This document shows positions 17,398 through 28,611 of a DNA stretch of 64,000 bases, piece by piece. Below the pieces are notes generated by a model, which saw only the letters and a program-made list of their open reading frames with translations, was not told the origin of the DNA and ran no database searches. The translations under genes and the position numbers were made by a program. The number at the start of each line of letters is the position of its first letter. Position 1 is the stretch's first letter. This DNA is from Rhizorhabdus wittichii RW1 (lineage in GTDB: Bacteria; Pseudomonadota; Alphaproteobacteria; Sphingomonadales; Sphingomonadaceae): assembly GCA_000016765.1 (NCBI GenBank), contig CP000699.1, positions 992,001-1,056,000 of the forward strand, in the 5' to 3' direction.

Positions 17398-17969
17398 TTT
17401 TTTTCTCCCTGTTTTCCAACGCGATCGGCACGCCGTTACCGCGCCGGCCCTATCTTTTCGGCCGGCGATATCCTTCATGGTCCGGGAAAGCGTTCCCCCG
17501 TCACATAAAGACACATGATATTCCCCATCCCCTCCTGCAAAGGGCCGTCACTTTTCCCATCATCCCCTGTGCTTGATGCCGGATTTAGCCCTTTGCACGG
17601 CCAGCCTGTAATAGCGGTGCCATAGCGTCAACATAAAACATGCGTCCAGACGGCTGCAAACGGGTCAGGATTTTATTTTCCAGCAATAATGCGCAATCAA
17701 CGTGCGGACGTACGGACCTTCGTGCGCGCGCAATGCATTTGCCGTCGCCTCGCAATAGAAAAATGCAAACCCTGTGCGCGGAGCTTCGCGCCGATGGCGT
17801 TCGGTTGCACAAGGGGTGTTGCACTCCGGCCAGGAAACAGGAACGATCCGTTTCCATGAAGCCCATGTCCCACAAGGGGATAGCCGATTCCGGTGCGGGC
17901 AACTGGTCGATCGAACGGGCGCCGGGGGCAGACCGGATGCCCGCCAGAGCAACAGAGGGGAATGACAGA
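17398..17969. other. Divergent intergenic control region, 572 bp
   Basis: No convincing gene. It holds several symmetrical elements: an 8-bp perfect stem CGCCGGCC/GGCCGGCG (17442-17449 with 17460-17467) in the TBDR leader; a 10-bp perfect inverted repeat TGCAAAGGGC/GCCCTTTGCA (17536-17545 with 17588-17597); two GTTGCAC direct repeats (17804-17810 and 17818-17824); and GGAAAC-a-GGA/TCC-GTTTCC (17833-17855). These suggest shared control of the receptor and the peptidase operon. An open frame runs through part of it upstream of the M14 start but encodes no recognisable sequence. Confidence 0.6.
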
Positions 17970-20708
<2,739 letters not shown>

Positions 20709-20777
20709 GGAGCCATTCGCGGGCCGACGGGGGCAACCTCGGCCCGCGACCTTCCACAGCATGTCAGGGGAATATCG

Positions 20778-22343
20778 ATGATCCGCACCACCGCCCTCGC
20801 CCTCGCCCTCTCGGCGCTGTCGATGACGGCCGTCGCCCATGCCGAACCCAAACGGCCCAGCTTCCCGTTCACGACCGACGTCGCCTATGACGCGTCGAAG
20901 GTCGCGCCCTACAAGGGCAGGCACGCCGCCGCCTACGCCTATATCGACGCCAACAAGGACCGCGACGTCGCCAACGTCCAGCGCTGGGTGCGGCAACGCT
21001 CGATCAGCGCGCAGAATGACGGCGTCGTCCAGATGGCCGAGATGCTGCGCGACGACCTCAAGGCGCTGGGCTTCAAGGAGGCGGAGCTGGTCCCCACCAA
21101 GCGCCATCCCGGCGTCTGGGGCTATTATGACGCCGGCGCCAAGACCACCATCGCCGTCTACATGATGTACGACGTCCAGCCGATCGAGCCGACCGGATGG
21201 AAGGTCGACGCCTTCGCCGGCACGATCGTCGAGGATCATCCGCTCGGCCGCGTGCTGATGGCGCGCGGCGCGACCAACCAGAAGGGGCCGCAGCGCATCT
21301 TCCTCAACGCGCTGCAGGCGATCATCGCGACCGAGAAGAAGCTGCCGGTCAACATCATGCTGCTGGCCGAGGGCGAGGAGGAGCTGGGCTCGCCCCATTA
21401 TCCCGACCTGATCGCCAAATATGCCGACCGGCTGAAACAGGCCAAGGGCGGCGTCGTCTTCCCGATGATGAGCCAGGCGCCGTCGGGCGGCGTGCAGATG
21501 ACGCTGGGCGTCAAGGGCAACATCTATTTCGAGCTGGAGGCGCAAGGCGGCCCGCAGGGCGGCCCCAAGGACGCCGAGGTCCACAGCTCGTTCAAGGCGA
21601 TCGTCGACGCGCCCGGCTGGCGGCTCGCCCAGGCGCTGGCGAGCCTGACCAGCCCCGACGGCAATATGATCGTCGTTCCCGGCTATTATGACTCGATCCG
21701 CCAGCCCAACCAAGAGGAACAGGAGCTGATCAACGGCGTCGTGCCCGGCTGGACCGCGCGCGAGCCCGAGCTGCGCAAGTCGCTGGGCGTCGACAAGTGG
21801 ATCGACGGCCTGAGCGGGCGCGCGGCGATCACCGAATATCTGTTCGACACGACGCTGAACATCGACGGCATCTGGGGCGGCTATTCGGGCGAAGGCACCA
21901 AGACGATCCTGCCGCACAAATTCACCGCCAAGCTGGATTCGCGGCTGGTGCCGAACCAGACGCCCGACGAATCCGAACGGCTGATCCGCGCCCATCTCGA
22001 TGCCAAGGGCTTCACCGACATCAAGCTGACGCGCCTCTCCGGCTATCCGCCGGCGCAATCCTCGGTGAAGGCGGCGCTGGTGCAGGCGACGATCGGCACC
22101 TATCGCAAATATGGCATCACCCCCGACGTGATGCCGCGGCTGGCCGGTAGCGCGCCCTATTATGTGTTCACCGATATCCTGAAGCTGCCGATCGTCTCGG
22201 CCGGGATCGGCTACGGCACCGGCGCGCATGCCCCGAACGAGTTCATCGTGATCGATCCCAAGCCGGGGTCGAAGCTGGCGGGCATCACCGACGCGGAGAA
22301 ATTCTACGTCGACCTGGTCCACGCCGTCGCGGCGGCACGCTGA
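20778..22343 (+). CDS. M20-family metallopeptidase homologue with altered metal site
   Basis: 521 residues with signal peptide (ALALALSALSMTAVAHA). Overall M20 layout is clear: catalytic domain, EGEEELGSPH with the general-base glutamates (about 200-202), dimerisation domain, and C-terminal GAHAPNE histidine. However, where M20 enzymes have G-H-x-D the sequence is M-M130-Y-D132, the bridging Asp of GxxDxKG is Asn167 in RGATNQKGP, and the third-ligand Asp region reads VVFPMMSQ. So several ligands of the two-zinc site are changed. It may bind one metal, use another metal, or work non-hydrolytically. Gap of 69 bp from the M14 gene; same operon. Confidence 0.87.
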   Translation: MIRTTALALALSALSMTAVAHAEPKRPSFPFTTDVAYDASKVAPYKGRHAAAYAYIDANKDRDVANVQRWVRQRSISAQNDGVVQMAEMLRDDLKALGFKEAELVPTKRHPGVWGYYDAGAKTTIAVYMMYDVQPIEPTGWKVDAFAGTIVEDHPLGRVLMARGATNQKGPQRIFLNALQAIIATEKKLPVNIMLLAEGEEELGSPHYPDLIAKYADRLKQAKGGVVFPMMSQAPSGGVQMTLGVKGNIYFELEAQGGPQGGPKDAEVHSSFKAIVDAPGWRLAQALASLTSPDGNMIVVPGYYDSIRQPNQEEQELINGVVPGWTAREPELRKSLGVDKWIDGLSGRAAITEYLFDTTLNIDGIWGGYSGEGTKTILPHKFTAKLDSRLVPNQTPDESERLIRAHLDAKGFTDIKLTRLSGYPPAQSSVKAALVQATIGTYRKYGITPDVMPRLAGSAPYYVFTDILKLPIVSAGIGYGTGAHAPNEFIVIDPKPGSKLAGITDAEKFYVDLVHAVAAAR

Positions 22344-22365
22344 TCTCGATCTGGGAGGAACCGAC

Positions 22366-23526
22366 ATGACGGACGACCGCTTCACGCTCGATCGGCGCGG
22401 CTTCGCGCTGGGGGCCAGCGGCCTCGCGCTCGGCGCGCTGGCCGGCGGCGCCGCGCGGGCGGCGCTGGCCGCCGAACCGGCCATATCGCCGGCGGTCAGG
22501 GCGCTGTACGACAAGGCGATCGTGATCGACGCGCTCGCCTCGCCCGACACCTGGAACGTCCCCTTCCCGCCCCCCGGCGAGATGACGCAGCAGAAGCTCG
22601 ACAATGTCCGCGCGTCGGGGATCACGGCGATCAACCTGACGGTCGGCAAGCCCGGCAACCTCGCCAACACGCTGCACGAGATCGCGGCCTGGCTGCAGCA
22701 TATCGACGATCATCCCGACTATTTCCGGCTGGTGAAGCGCCATTCGGACATCGCCGCCGCCAAGGCGGAGAAGAAGCTGGGGATCATCTTCGGCTTCCAG
22801 GGCATGGGCATGATCGGCGAGGATCTGAGCCTGATCGACATGTTCGACGGGCTGTGGGTGAAGATCATGCAGCTCACCTATAACGACCGCAACGCCCTCG
22901 GCGCCGGCAGCTCGCTGCCCGAGAGCGAAGGGCTGACGCCGCTCGGCCGGGAGGCGGTGGCGCGGATGAACGCGCGCGGCATCCTGGTCGACACCGGCCA
23001 TGCCAATCCCAAGACCGCGCTCGACGCGGTGGCGGCCTCGACCCGGCCGATCACCTGTTCGCACACCGGATCGCGCGCCGTCTTCCCCAGCCAGCGCAAC
23101 CAGCCCGATACCGTGCTGCGCGCGGTGGCGGAGAAGGGCGGCGTGGTCGGCATCTATCTGATGCCCTTCCTCGGCCGCGATCCGGTCTCGGCGTCGCGCG
23201 CCTTGTTCGTCCGCCACCTGCGCCACGCGCTCGACATATGCGGCGAGGATCATGTCGGCATCGGCAGCGACCAGAGCATCACGCCGGTCGACATCTCGCC
23301 GGCCTATATGGACATCGTCCGCAGGACGGCGGAGGCGCGGCAGAAGGCCGGCATCGGCGCGCCCGGCGAGGCCGACAGCCCCGTCGCCGTGCCCGACCTC
23401 AACAGCGCGCGCCGGATGGAGATCATCGCCGCCGAGATGGATCGCGCCAAATATCCGCCGCGCGTGATCGAGAAGGTGCTCGGCGGCAATTTCGACCGGC
23501 TGTTCCGGGAAGTCTGGCCGGCATGA
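22366..23526 (+). CDS. M19 membrane-dipeptidase homologue, Tat-exported, altered metal site
   Basis: 386 residues. A Tat signal is visible (DRRGFALGASGLALGALAGG). The fold-level pattern of renal/membrane dipeptidases is kept: VDTGHANPKT (His212), CSHTGSRAV (His233) and HVGIGSDQS near the C terminus. The N-terminal HxD ligand pair is replaced (Leu57 and Ser59 in VIDALASPD) and the bridging Glu position in the IEGG-like segment is Gln145 in FGFQGMG. The loss parallels that in the neighbouring M20 protein. The stop overlaps the MFS start by four bases (ATGA), so both are co-translated. Confidence 0.86.
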   Translation: MTDDRFTLDRRGFALGASGLALGALAGGAARAALAAEPAISPAVRALYDKAIVIDALASPDTWNVPFPPPGEMTQQKLDNVRASGITAINLTVGKPGNLANTLHEIAAWLQHIDDHPDYFRLVKRHSDIAAAKAEKKLGIIFGFQGMGMIGEDLSLIDMFDGLWVKIMQLTYNDRNALGAGSSLPESEGLTPLGREAVARMNARGILVDTGHANPKTALDAVAASTRPITCSHTGSRAVFPSQRNQPDTVLRAVAEKGGVVGIYLMPFLGRDPVSASRALFVRHLRHALDICGEDHVGIGSDQSITPVDISPAYMDIVRRTAEARQKAGIGAPGEADSPVAVPDLNSARRMEIIAAEMDRAKYPPRVIEKVLGGNFDRLFREVWPA

Positions 23527-24824
23527 CCGCGGACAGCGCGGCGTCGGCCGCCCGCCCCTGGCCGCGCCCCGCTTATGGCTATTACGTCACCGGCGTCCTG
23601 CTGCTCGCCTACACCCTGTCCTATGTCGACCGGCAGATATTGAGCCTGATGGTCGAGCCGGTGAAGCGCGACCTGCAACTGACCGACACCCAGATCAGCC
23701 TTCTCCACGGTTTTGCCTTCGCGATCTTCTACACGCTGGTCGGCCTCGTCCTCGGCCGGCTCGCCGATCGCTGCAACCGCCGGTCGCTGATCATCGTCGG
23801 CATCGCCATCTGGTGCCTCGCCACCGCCGCCTGCGGTTTCGCCGGCAGCCTGGGCGCGCTGTTCCTCGCCCGCATCGTCGTCGGCGTCGGCGAAGCGAGC
23901 CTGTCGCCGGCAGCCTATTCGATGCTCGCCGACTATTTCCAGCCGGAACGGCGCGGCCGCGCGATGGGACTCTATTCGCTGGGCGTCTATCTGGGCTCCG
24001 GCCTGGCCTTCATCGTCGGCGGCCTGGTGATCGCGGCGACCAAGGATGCCGGCCCGGTCGCCCTGCCCGGGCTGGGATCGTTCAAGCCCTGGCAGCTCGC
24101 CTTCGTCATCGTCGCGCTGCCCGGCCTGCTGGTCGTGCCGCTGATGCTGACGGTGCGCGAGCCGGTCCGGCGCGAACTGGCGGGCAGCGAGAGCGGCTTC
24201 CGCCATTTCGTCGAGCGGCGCGCCTTCTATGCGCCGGCGATCCTCGGCTATGCCGTGCTGGCGATCGTCACCTTCGCCTATACCGCCTGGCTGCCGACCA
24301 GCTTCATCCGGCTGTGGGGCTGGAGCCCGAAGGAGATCGGCATCGCCTATGGATCGATCATGCTCGTCTTCGGATCGGGCGGGATGATCCTGGCGGGCAT
24401 GGTCGCCGACCGGCTGGCGATGCGCGGGCGGCGCGACGCCCATCTCCGGCTGTCGGTCGTCGGCACGGTCGCCGCCGTCCCCTTCGCGCTGGCGGCCGGG
24501 CTGGTGGCGTCGCCCTATGCGGCGCTGGCGTTGGTGGGGCTCACCAGCTTCTGCATCAGCATGTCGATCGCGCTCGCCCCGGCCGCCCTGCAAAGCGTCA
24601 CGCCCAACGGGCTGCGCGGCCAGATGACCGCGCTCTACCTGCTGCTGATAAACCTCGTCGGCATGGGCTGCGGCCCGACGCTGGTGGCGCTGTGCACCGA
24701 TTACGGCTTCGGCGACGAGCTGGCGGTGCGCAACTCGGTCACGATCGTCACGGTCTGCGCGGCCAGCGTCAGCGCCGCCCTGCTGACGCTGGCGCTCAAG
24801 CCCTATCGACGCCTGATCGGCTGA
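23523..24824 (+). CDS. MFS transporter
   Basis: 433 residues with about 12 membrane segments. Signature loops are GRLADRCNRRSLI after helix 2 and MLADYFQPERRGRAMG after helix 4; SYVDRQILSLMVEPVKRDL in helix 1 is typical of the large sphingomonad MFS group (spinster/ACS-like). ATG 23523 overlaps the dipeptidase stop, so the permease is the last member of the M14-M20-M19 operon and probably takes the released products across the inner membrane. It is related in pattern to the MFS at 1602-2990. Confidence 0.9.
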   Translation: MTADSAASAARPWPRPAYGYYVTGVLLLAYTLSYVDRQILSLMVEPVKRDLQLTDTQISLLHGFAFAIFYTLVGLVLGRLADRCNRRSLIIVGIAIWCLATAACGFAGSLGALFLARIVVGVGEASLSPAAYSMLADYFQPERRGRAMGLYSLGVYLGSGLAFIVGGLVIAATKDAGPVALPGLGSFKPWQLAFVIVALPGLLVVPLMLTVREPVRRELAGSESGFRHFVERRAFYAPAILGYAVLAIVTFAYTAWLPTSFIRLWGWSPKEIGIAYGSIMLVFGSGGMILAGMVADRLAMRGRRDAHLRLSVVGTVAAVPFALAAGLVASPYAALALVGLTSFCISMSIALAPAALQSVTPNGLRGQMTALYLLLINLVGMGCGPTLVALCTDYGFGDELAVRNSVTIVTVCAASVSAALLTLALKPYRRLIG

Positions 24825-24836
24825 TCCCGCGATCAG
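24821..24836. terminator. Small inverted repeat between converging operons
   Basis: CTGATC-CCGC-GATCAG lies across the MFS stop and the end of the converging serine-hydrolase gene. The 6-bp stem is short and lacks a T-run; a two-way terminator role is only possible. Confidence 0.25.
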
Positions 24837-26050
24837 GACAGCGCGGCGGAGACCGCCTGGACGAACGCCCCGGACAGGGCATAGTCGCTCTCCTCGCCGG
24901 GAGTCTTCCAGGCGCGGTTCATCGCGATCACCAGATTGCGCTTCGGATCGACATGGATGAGCTGCCCGAACACGCCGTGCGCGGTGTAGGTGCCGGGCGT
25001 GTCGATCCACCATTGATAGCCATATCCGGAGGCTTTGCCGTCCTGCTGCGCCGGCGCCGAAGGGATGGTGGCTTCGGCGATCCACCCCTCGGGGAGGACC
25101 TGCCGTCCGCCGGCCACGCCCCCCTCCAGCATGAACTGGCCGAAGCGGGCATAGTCGCGCGTGGTGGCGTTGGTGCCGCCGCCGCCATATTCGATGCCGC
25201 CCTCCGCCGTGAGCATCCAATAGGCGTCGGCCTCCATGCCGAACGGCTTCCATATCCGTTCGCTGAGATAGGACGACAGCGAAGCGCCGACCGCCGCGGC
25301 GACGACCTCGCCGAGCAGATAGGTCTCGCCGGTGCGGTACTGGTTGTACATGCCGGTCGGGAAGGCCCGCCCGAGGCCCGTCATATGCTTCAGGATCGCG
25401 CCCGGCTGGTTGCGCGCCGCGATGATGGCGAGATGCTTGCTGATGTCGGACCCGCGATCGAGATAATTCTCGTTCCAGGCTTCTCCGCCCGACATGCGCA
25501 GCAGGTCGCGGATCGTGGCGTCGTCGAACGCCGTCTTCTTCAGCACCGGCACATATTTGGCGACGGGATCGGTGACGGAGCCGATATGCCCGTCCCGGAT
25601 CGCCGCCCCGACCATCGTCGAGAGGATCGACTTGCCGGCCGAGAAGGACATCCACTTGCCCGCCCGGCCATGGCCGAGGGCATAATCCTCGCGGACGATC
25701 GCGCCGTTCTGGAGGATGACCAGGGCCGCGACCCGGCTCGCCTTGATGAAGGCGGCCGTGTCGATCGACTGGCCGAGATGGTCGAACCGGACGTCGAACC
25801 CGGGCTTGGCGGTCCTGAATTCACGAACCTTGCCCCCCGCCGGGATGACCCGGGTCGCGTAGAGCTGATCGAGATGGGAGAAGGCATAGACCTGGTCGGC
25901 GCCTTCGAGGAACAGCAGCTTGTCGGCGAAGGGGTGGATCGGCGCCTGCCCAAAGGCCTTGCCGGGCAGCGCGAGGCCGCCGGCGAGCATCGTCGCCGCT
26001 CCAACGGCCATCTGCCCGAATGCCCGGCGGGTGATCACTTTATCCGACAT
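24833..26050 (-). CDS. Beta-lactamase-fold (class C/NylB-like) serine hydrolase, Tat-exported
   Basis: 405 residues. The start ATG 26050 follows GGGGAGAG. A Tat signal (TRRAFGQMAVGAATMLAGG) is followed by a serine-hydrolase domain with the S-x-x-K motif S137-A-G-K140 and a candidate Tyr in NQYRTGETYLLGE. Relatives include beta-lactamases, D-aminopeptidases, esterases and 6-aminohexanoate-dimer hydrolase, so the substrate is open. It is the last gene after the penicillin-acylase gene (55-bp gap), with which it probably shares the ECF/FecR-controlled transcript. Confidence 0.86.
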   Translation of the reverse strand: MSDKVITRRAFGQMAVGAATMLAGGLALPGKAFGQAPIHPFADKLLFLEGADQVYAFSHLDQLYATRVIPAGGKVREFRTAKPGFDVRFDHLGQSIDTAAFIKASRVAALVILQNGAIVREDYALGHGRAGKWMSFSAGKSILSTMVGAAIRDGHIGSVTDPVAKYVPVLKKTAFDDATIRDLLRMSGGEAWNENYLDRGSDISKHLAIIAARNQPGAILKHMTGLGRAFPTGMYNQYRTGETYLLGEVVAAAVGASLSSYLSERIWKPFGMEADAYWMLTAEGGIEYGGGGTNATTRDYARFGQFMLEGGVAGGRQVLPEGWIAEATIPSAPAQQDGKASGYGYQWWIDTPGTYTAHGVFGQLIHVDPKRNLVIAMNRAWKTPGEESDYALSGAFVQAVSAALS

Positions 26051-26105
26051 CTCGCTCTCCCCATCATCATTGGCCGTCGCAACCATCCATTTACTTGGGA
26101 TGATT

Positions 26106-28583
26106 TCACTTCGGCAAACTGTACGTCAGCATCTCGCGTTCGACCGTATTCCGCTCGACATCGGCCTCGCTCAACCACAAAGGCTTGCAAGCGAAGCCTG
26201 CATAGAGCCGCAATTGATCGCGCGCATGCGGCGACGGCTCGCCATCGGGTTTTATGAAGCCGCTTTGTCCCGGCGGCGTGACGTCGCAATAGGAAACCCC
26301 GTCCTTGTTGAAGACGATACGATTATTCTCGGTGCCCCGATTCATGTGCCCCGGCAAGCTGACGGCATAGCGGGGAAGCGTCTGCGGAATCCCCGCATAG
26401 TTCAGCGTGCTGAAGTCGTGCGGCGCGCTATCGGCGACCCATCCGTCCATCGCGGGACCGAACCGCGCGGTCAATTTCGCCACGGCGGTCTCGAGTGCCG
26501 CCTTGATCACGCTTCCGCGTGACCTGCCGTTCAGCAGGTCGACCGTCTGGCGCACGCTCGCCTGGGGGCCGCTGAGCGCGTAATAGGCGACCTTGGCTCC
26601 CATCGTGGGGAAGCTCTCGGAAATCGCGGTGTAGCTGTTGCGCCCCGCTCCATCGCCCATGAACGGCTTCGGTACCGTCGGCCCCACGATATCCTGCACG
26701 AGGGCGGCAAGGAACTCGGCGAAGATCGTGTAGCCGGTCGACGCCTTTGCCGGATTTCGGGGATCAACCGTTTTCCGGTCCCAGTCGACCAATAGCTGCG
26801 CGGCCTGCCGGACGGAGCCATGCGCAGGCAGATCCCCGATCGCACTTTCGATGAAAGGCAGGAAATATCGCGCATTGCCATCGATATAGGAGAATTCGCG
26901 ATTGATTTCCCACAGCTCGTCCGTGCTGAACTTATCCTTTTTCCCGAGAGTGTCCTGTATCTCGGTGACATGATCGACTTTGCTCCAGAACATATAGTCT
27001 GGGTTGTCATAGTTCTTCGTGGGCTTGTTGTTCCAATTGGCTATGGTGCCGCCAGCCGGATTCAGGACCCAGGGATTTTCCGCAAATGGCCGGAAGCCGA
27101 GCCATTCCATGTCTCCGGTCCCGGATGCCGGCAACCGGATGTCCTGACCGGCGGGCCGGATCGGGAATTTCCCCAGATAAACATATCCGATATTGCCCGA
27201 CTTATCGGCGTAGTAATTGTTTATGGTCAGCGCCACCGGGGCGATGGCCTTGCGCCAATCCGAAAAATTGTCGGTTTTCATTGCATGGACCCATGCAACC
27301 AGCGACCGGACTTCGGCACCATCCCAACTCCGCTTACGCGAATAAGCGGTGTGCTGCGCATCGTCGAACTGCGTGACCGTTCCGTGCACGGTCGAATAGA
27401 TGTCGATCGACCGAGGCGAACCGTCCTTGACGAGGATCGTCTCCGATCGCTTGTCCATCTGGCGATATTGCCCGTTGAACAGATAATGGGTGCGATCGGT
27501 CGGGCTCAGTTTCTCCTGATACACGTCGACGGTATCGCCCATCCCCGCCGTGGCTCCCCAGCCGATCTTTCCATTCGTGCCGAAGATCAGCCAGGGGCTT
27601 CCCATCGGCCCGCTGCCGACCACGTCGAAGCCCGCGCCATGCAGCCCGACCGACCAGATGTAGCCGGTCGCGAAATCGCCCATCTGCGGGCCGTTCACCA
27701 GAACGGTTTCACCGGCCGTGTTTCTTTTCGGAGCGACCACCCAGACATTGCTCGCTCGCGGCGCCGCATCCGGACCGGTACGGCCGTATCGCGCCAATTG
27801 CATCCGCGTCTGCTCGGCGATCGCCGCGTCGGATAGCGCCACCATGTTCGCTGACCGGACCGTGGAGCGGGCCGAGCGCGGGGCCGCGGGTGCGCCGACG
27901 ATGGTCGTCGGCGCCGCGTCGTCGCGCTTCCAGCGAAGCTGGTCGAAGATATCCTGGCCCTTCGCCGCCCCATGCATCTCCTTGAGCTTGGTGAGCAGCG
28001 CGAGGTTGTCGATCTCCGCATTGGCGTCGGAGAATCTCAGCGCCATCGAATGCACGTAGCCGGCGAGAACGTCCGTCGGCGTCCAGGGCACGGGATCGAC
28101 CCCGAGTTCGGTGAACTCGCGCGGCATCAGCCTCTTCCGGTCCGCCAGCACCTCCTTGACGCGCGCATTATAGCCAGCCGCATAACCATCGAAGATGGCG
28201 CGGTCGTCCCTGTCGAGCGCCTCATATTGCGCCGCGATGGACGAGGGCGTCCAACCCTGGCGGACACGCACGTCATGCTCGACATATTTCGCCCCCAGGA
28301 TTTCGGCGACAGACCCTTCCGCCGTCCTGCGGAGCATCTCCATCTGGAAGAGCTGATCCTCGGCCAGCGCGTAGCCGAAGCCGTAGAAGATGCCGTAGGT
28401 GGTATCGGCATAGACATGGGGCACGCCATAGGCGTCGCGCTTGATCGCGACCGCCCCCTGGCGAGCATTCTCCGCCGCCGGAGCCGGCCGCGCGTCCGCC
28501 GCGCATAGCCCCGCGGAACTCACCGAGACGAGCGCCAGCATCGCGACCGCCTTCGACAGCCGCAAACAACCCAGTTTCCGCAT
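26106..28583 (-). CDS. Penicillin acylase-family (S45) N-terminal-nucleophile amidohydrolase
   Basis: 825 residues. A signal peptide is followed by an alpha chain, a spacer and a beta chain. The autocatalytic cleavage site should precede Ser278 (PRA-SNVWVVAPKRN), the N-terminal nucleophile of the beta chain; the conserved Asn of the oxyanion hole lies in INNYYADKSGNIGY. Such enzymes cut acyl side chains from penicillins, acyl-homoserine lactones or other N-acyl amines. ATG 28583 (GGAGG five bases upstream) is preferred over the in-frame ATG at 28595. It begins 28 bp after the STN-domain TBDR and so belongs to the surface-signalling operon. Confidence 0.92.
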   Translation of the reverse strand: MRKLGCLRLSKAVAMLALVSVSSAGLCAADARPAPAAENARQGAVAIKRDAYGVPHVYADTTYGIFYGFGYALAEDQLFQMEMLRRTAEGSVAEILGAKYVEHDVRVRQGWTPSSIAAQYEALDRDDRAIFDGYAAGYNARVKEVLADRKRLMPREFTELGVDPVPWTPTDVLAGYVHSMALRFSDANAEIDNLALLTKLKEMHGAAKGQDIFDQLRWKRDDAAPTTIVGAPAAPRSARSTVRSANMVALSDAAIAEQTRMQLARYGRTGPDAAPRASNVWVVAPKRNTAGETVLVNGPQMGDFATGYIWSVGLHGAGFDVVGSGPMGSPWLIFGTNGKIGWGATAGMGDTVDVYQEKLSPTDRTHYLFNGQYRQMDKRSETILVKDGSPRSIDIYSTVHGTVTQFDDAQHTAYSRKRSWDGAEVRSLVAWVHAMKTDNFSDWRKAIAPVALTINNYYADKSGNIGYVYLGKFPIRPAGQDIRLPASGTGDMEWLGFRPFAENPWVLNPAGGTIANWNNKPTKNYDNPDYMFWSKVDHVTEIQDTLGKKDKFSTDELWEINREFSYIDGNARYFLPFIESAIGDLPAHGSVRQAAQLLVDWDRKTVDPRNPAKASTGYTIFAEFLAALVQDIVGPTVPKPFMGDGAGRNSYTAISESFPTMGAKVAYYALSGPQASVRQTVDLLNGRSRGSVIKAALETAVAKLTARFGPAMDGWVADSAPHDFSTLNYAGIPQTLPRYAVSLPGHMNRGTENNRIVFNKDGVSYCDVTPPGQSGFIKPDGEPSPHARDQLRLYAGFACKPLWLSEADVERNTVEREMLTYSLPK

Positions 28584-28611
28584 GTACCCCTCCATAGCCC
28601 TTACATCGCCT

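Noticed and set aside
15415-17508. A 697-codon plus-strand frame within the TBDR at 15106-17397
   Set aside because: Antisense shadow; the receptor on the minus strand has all the expected domains.
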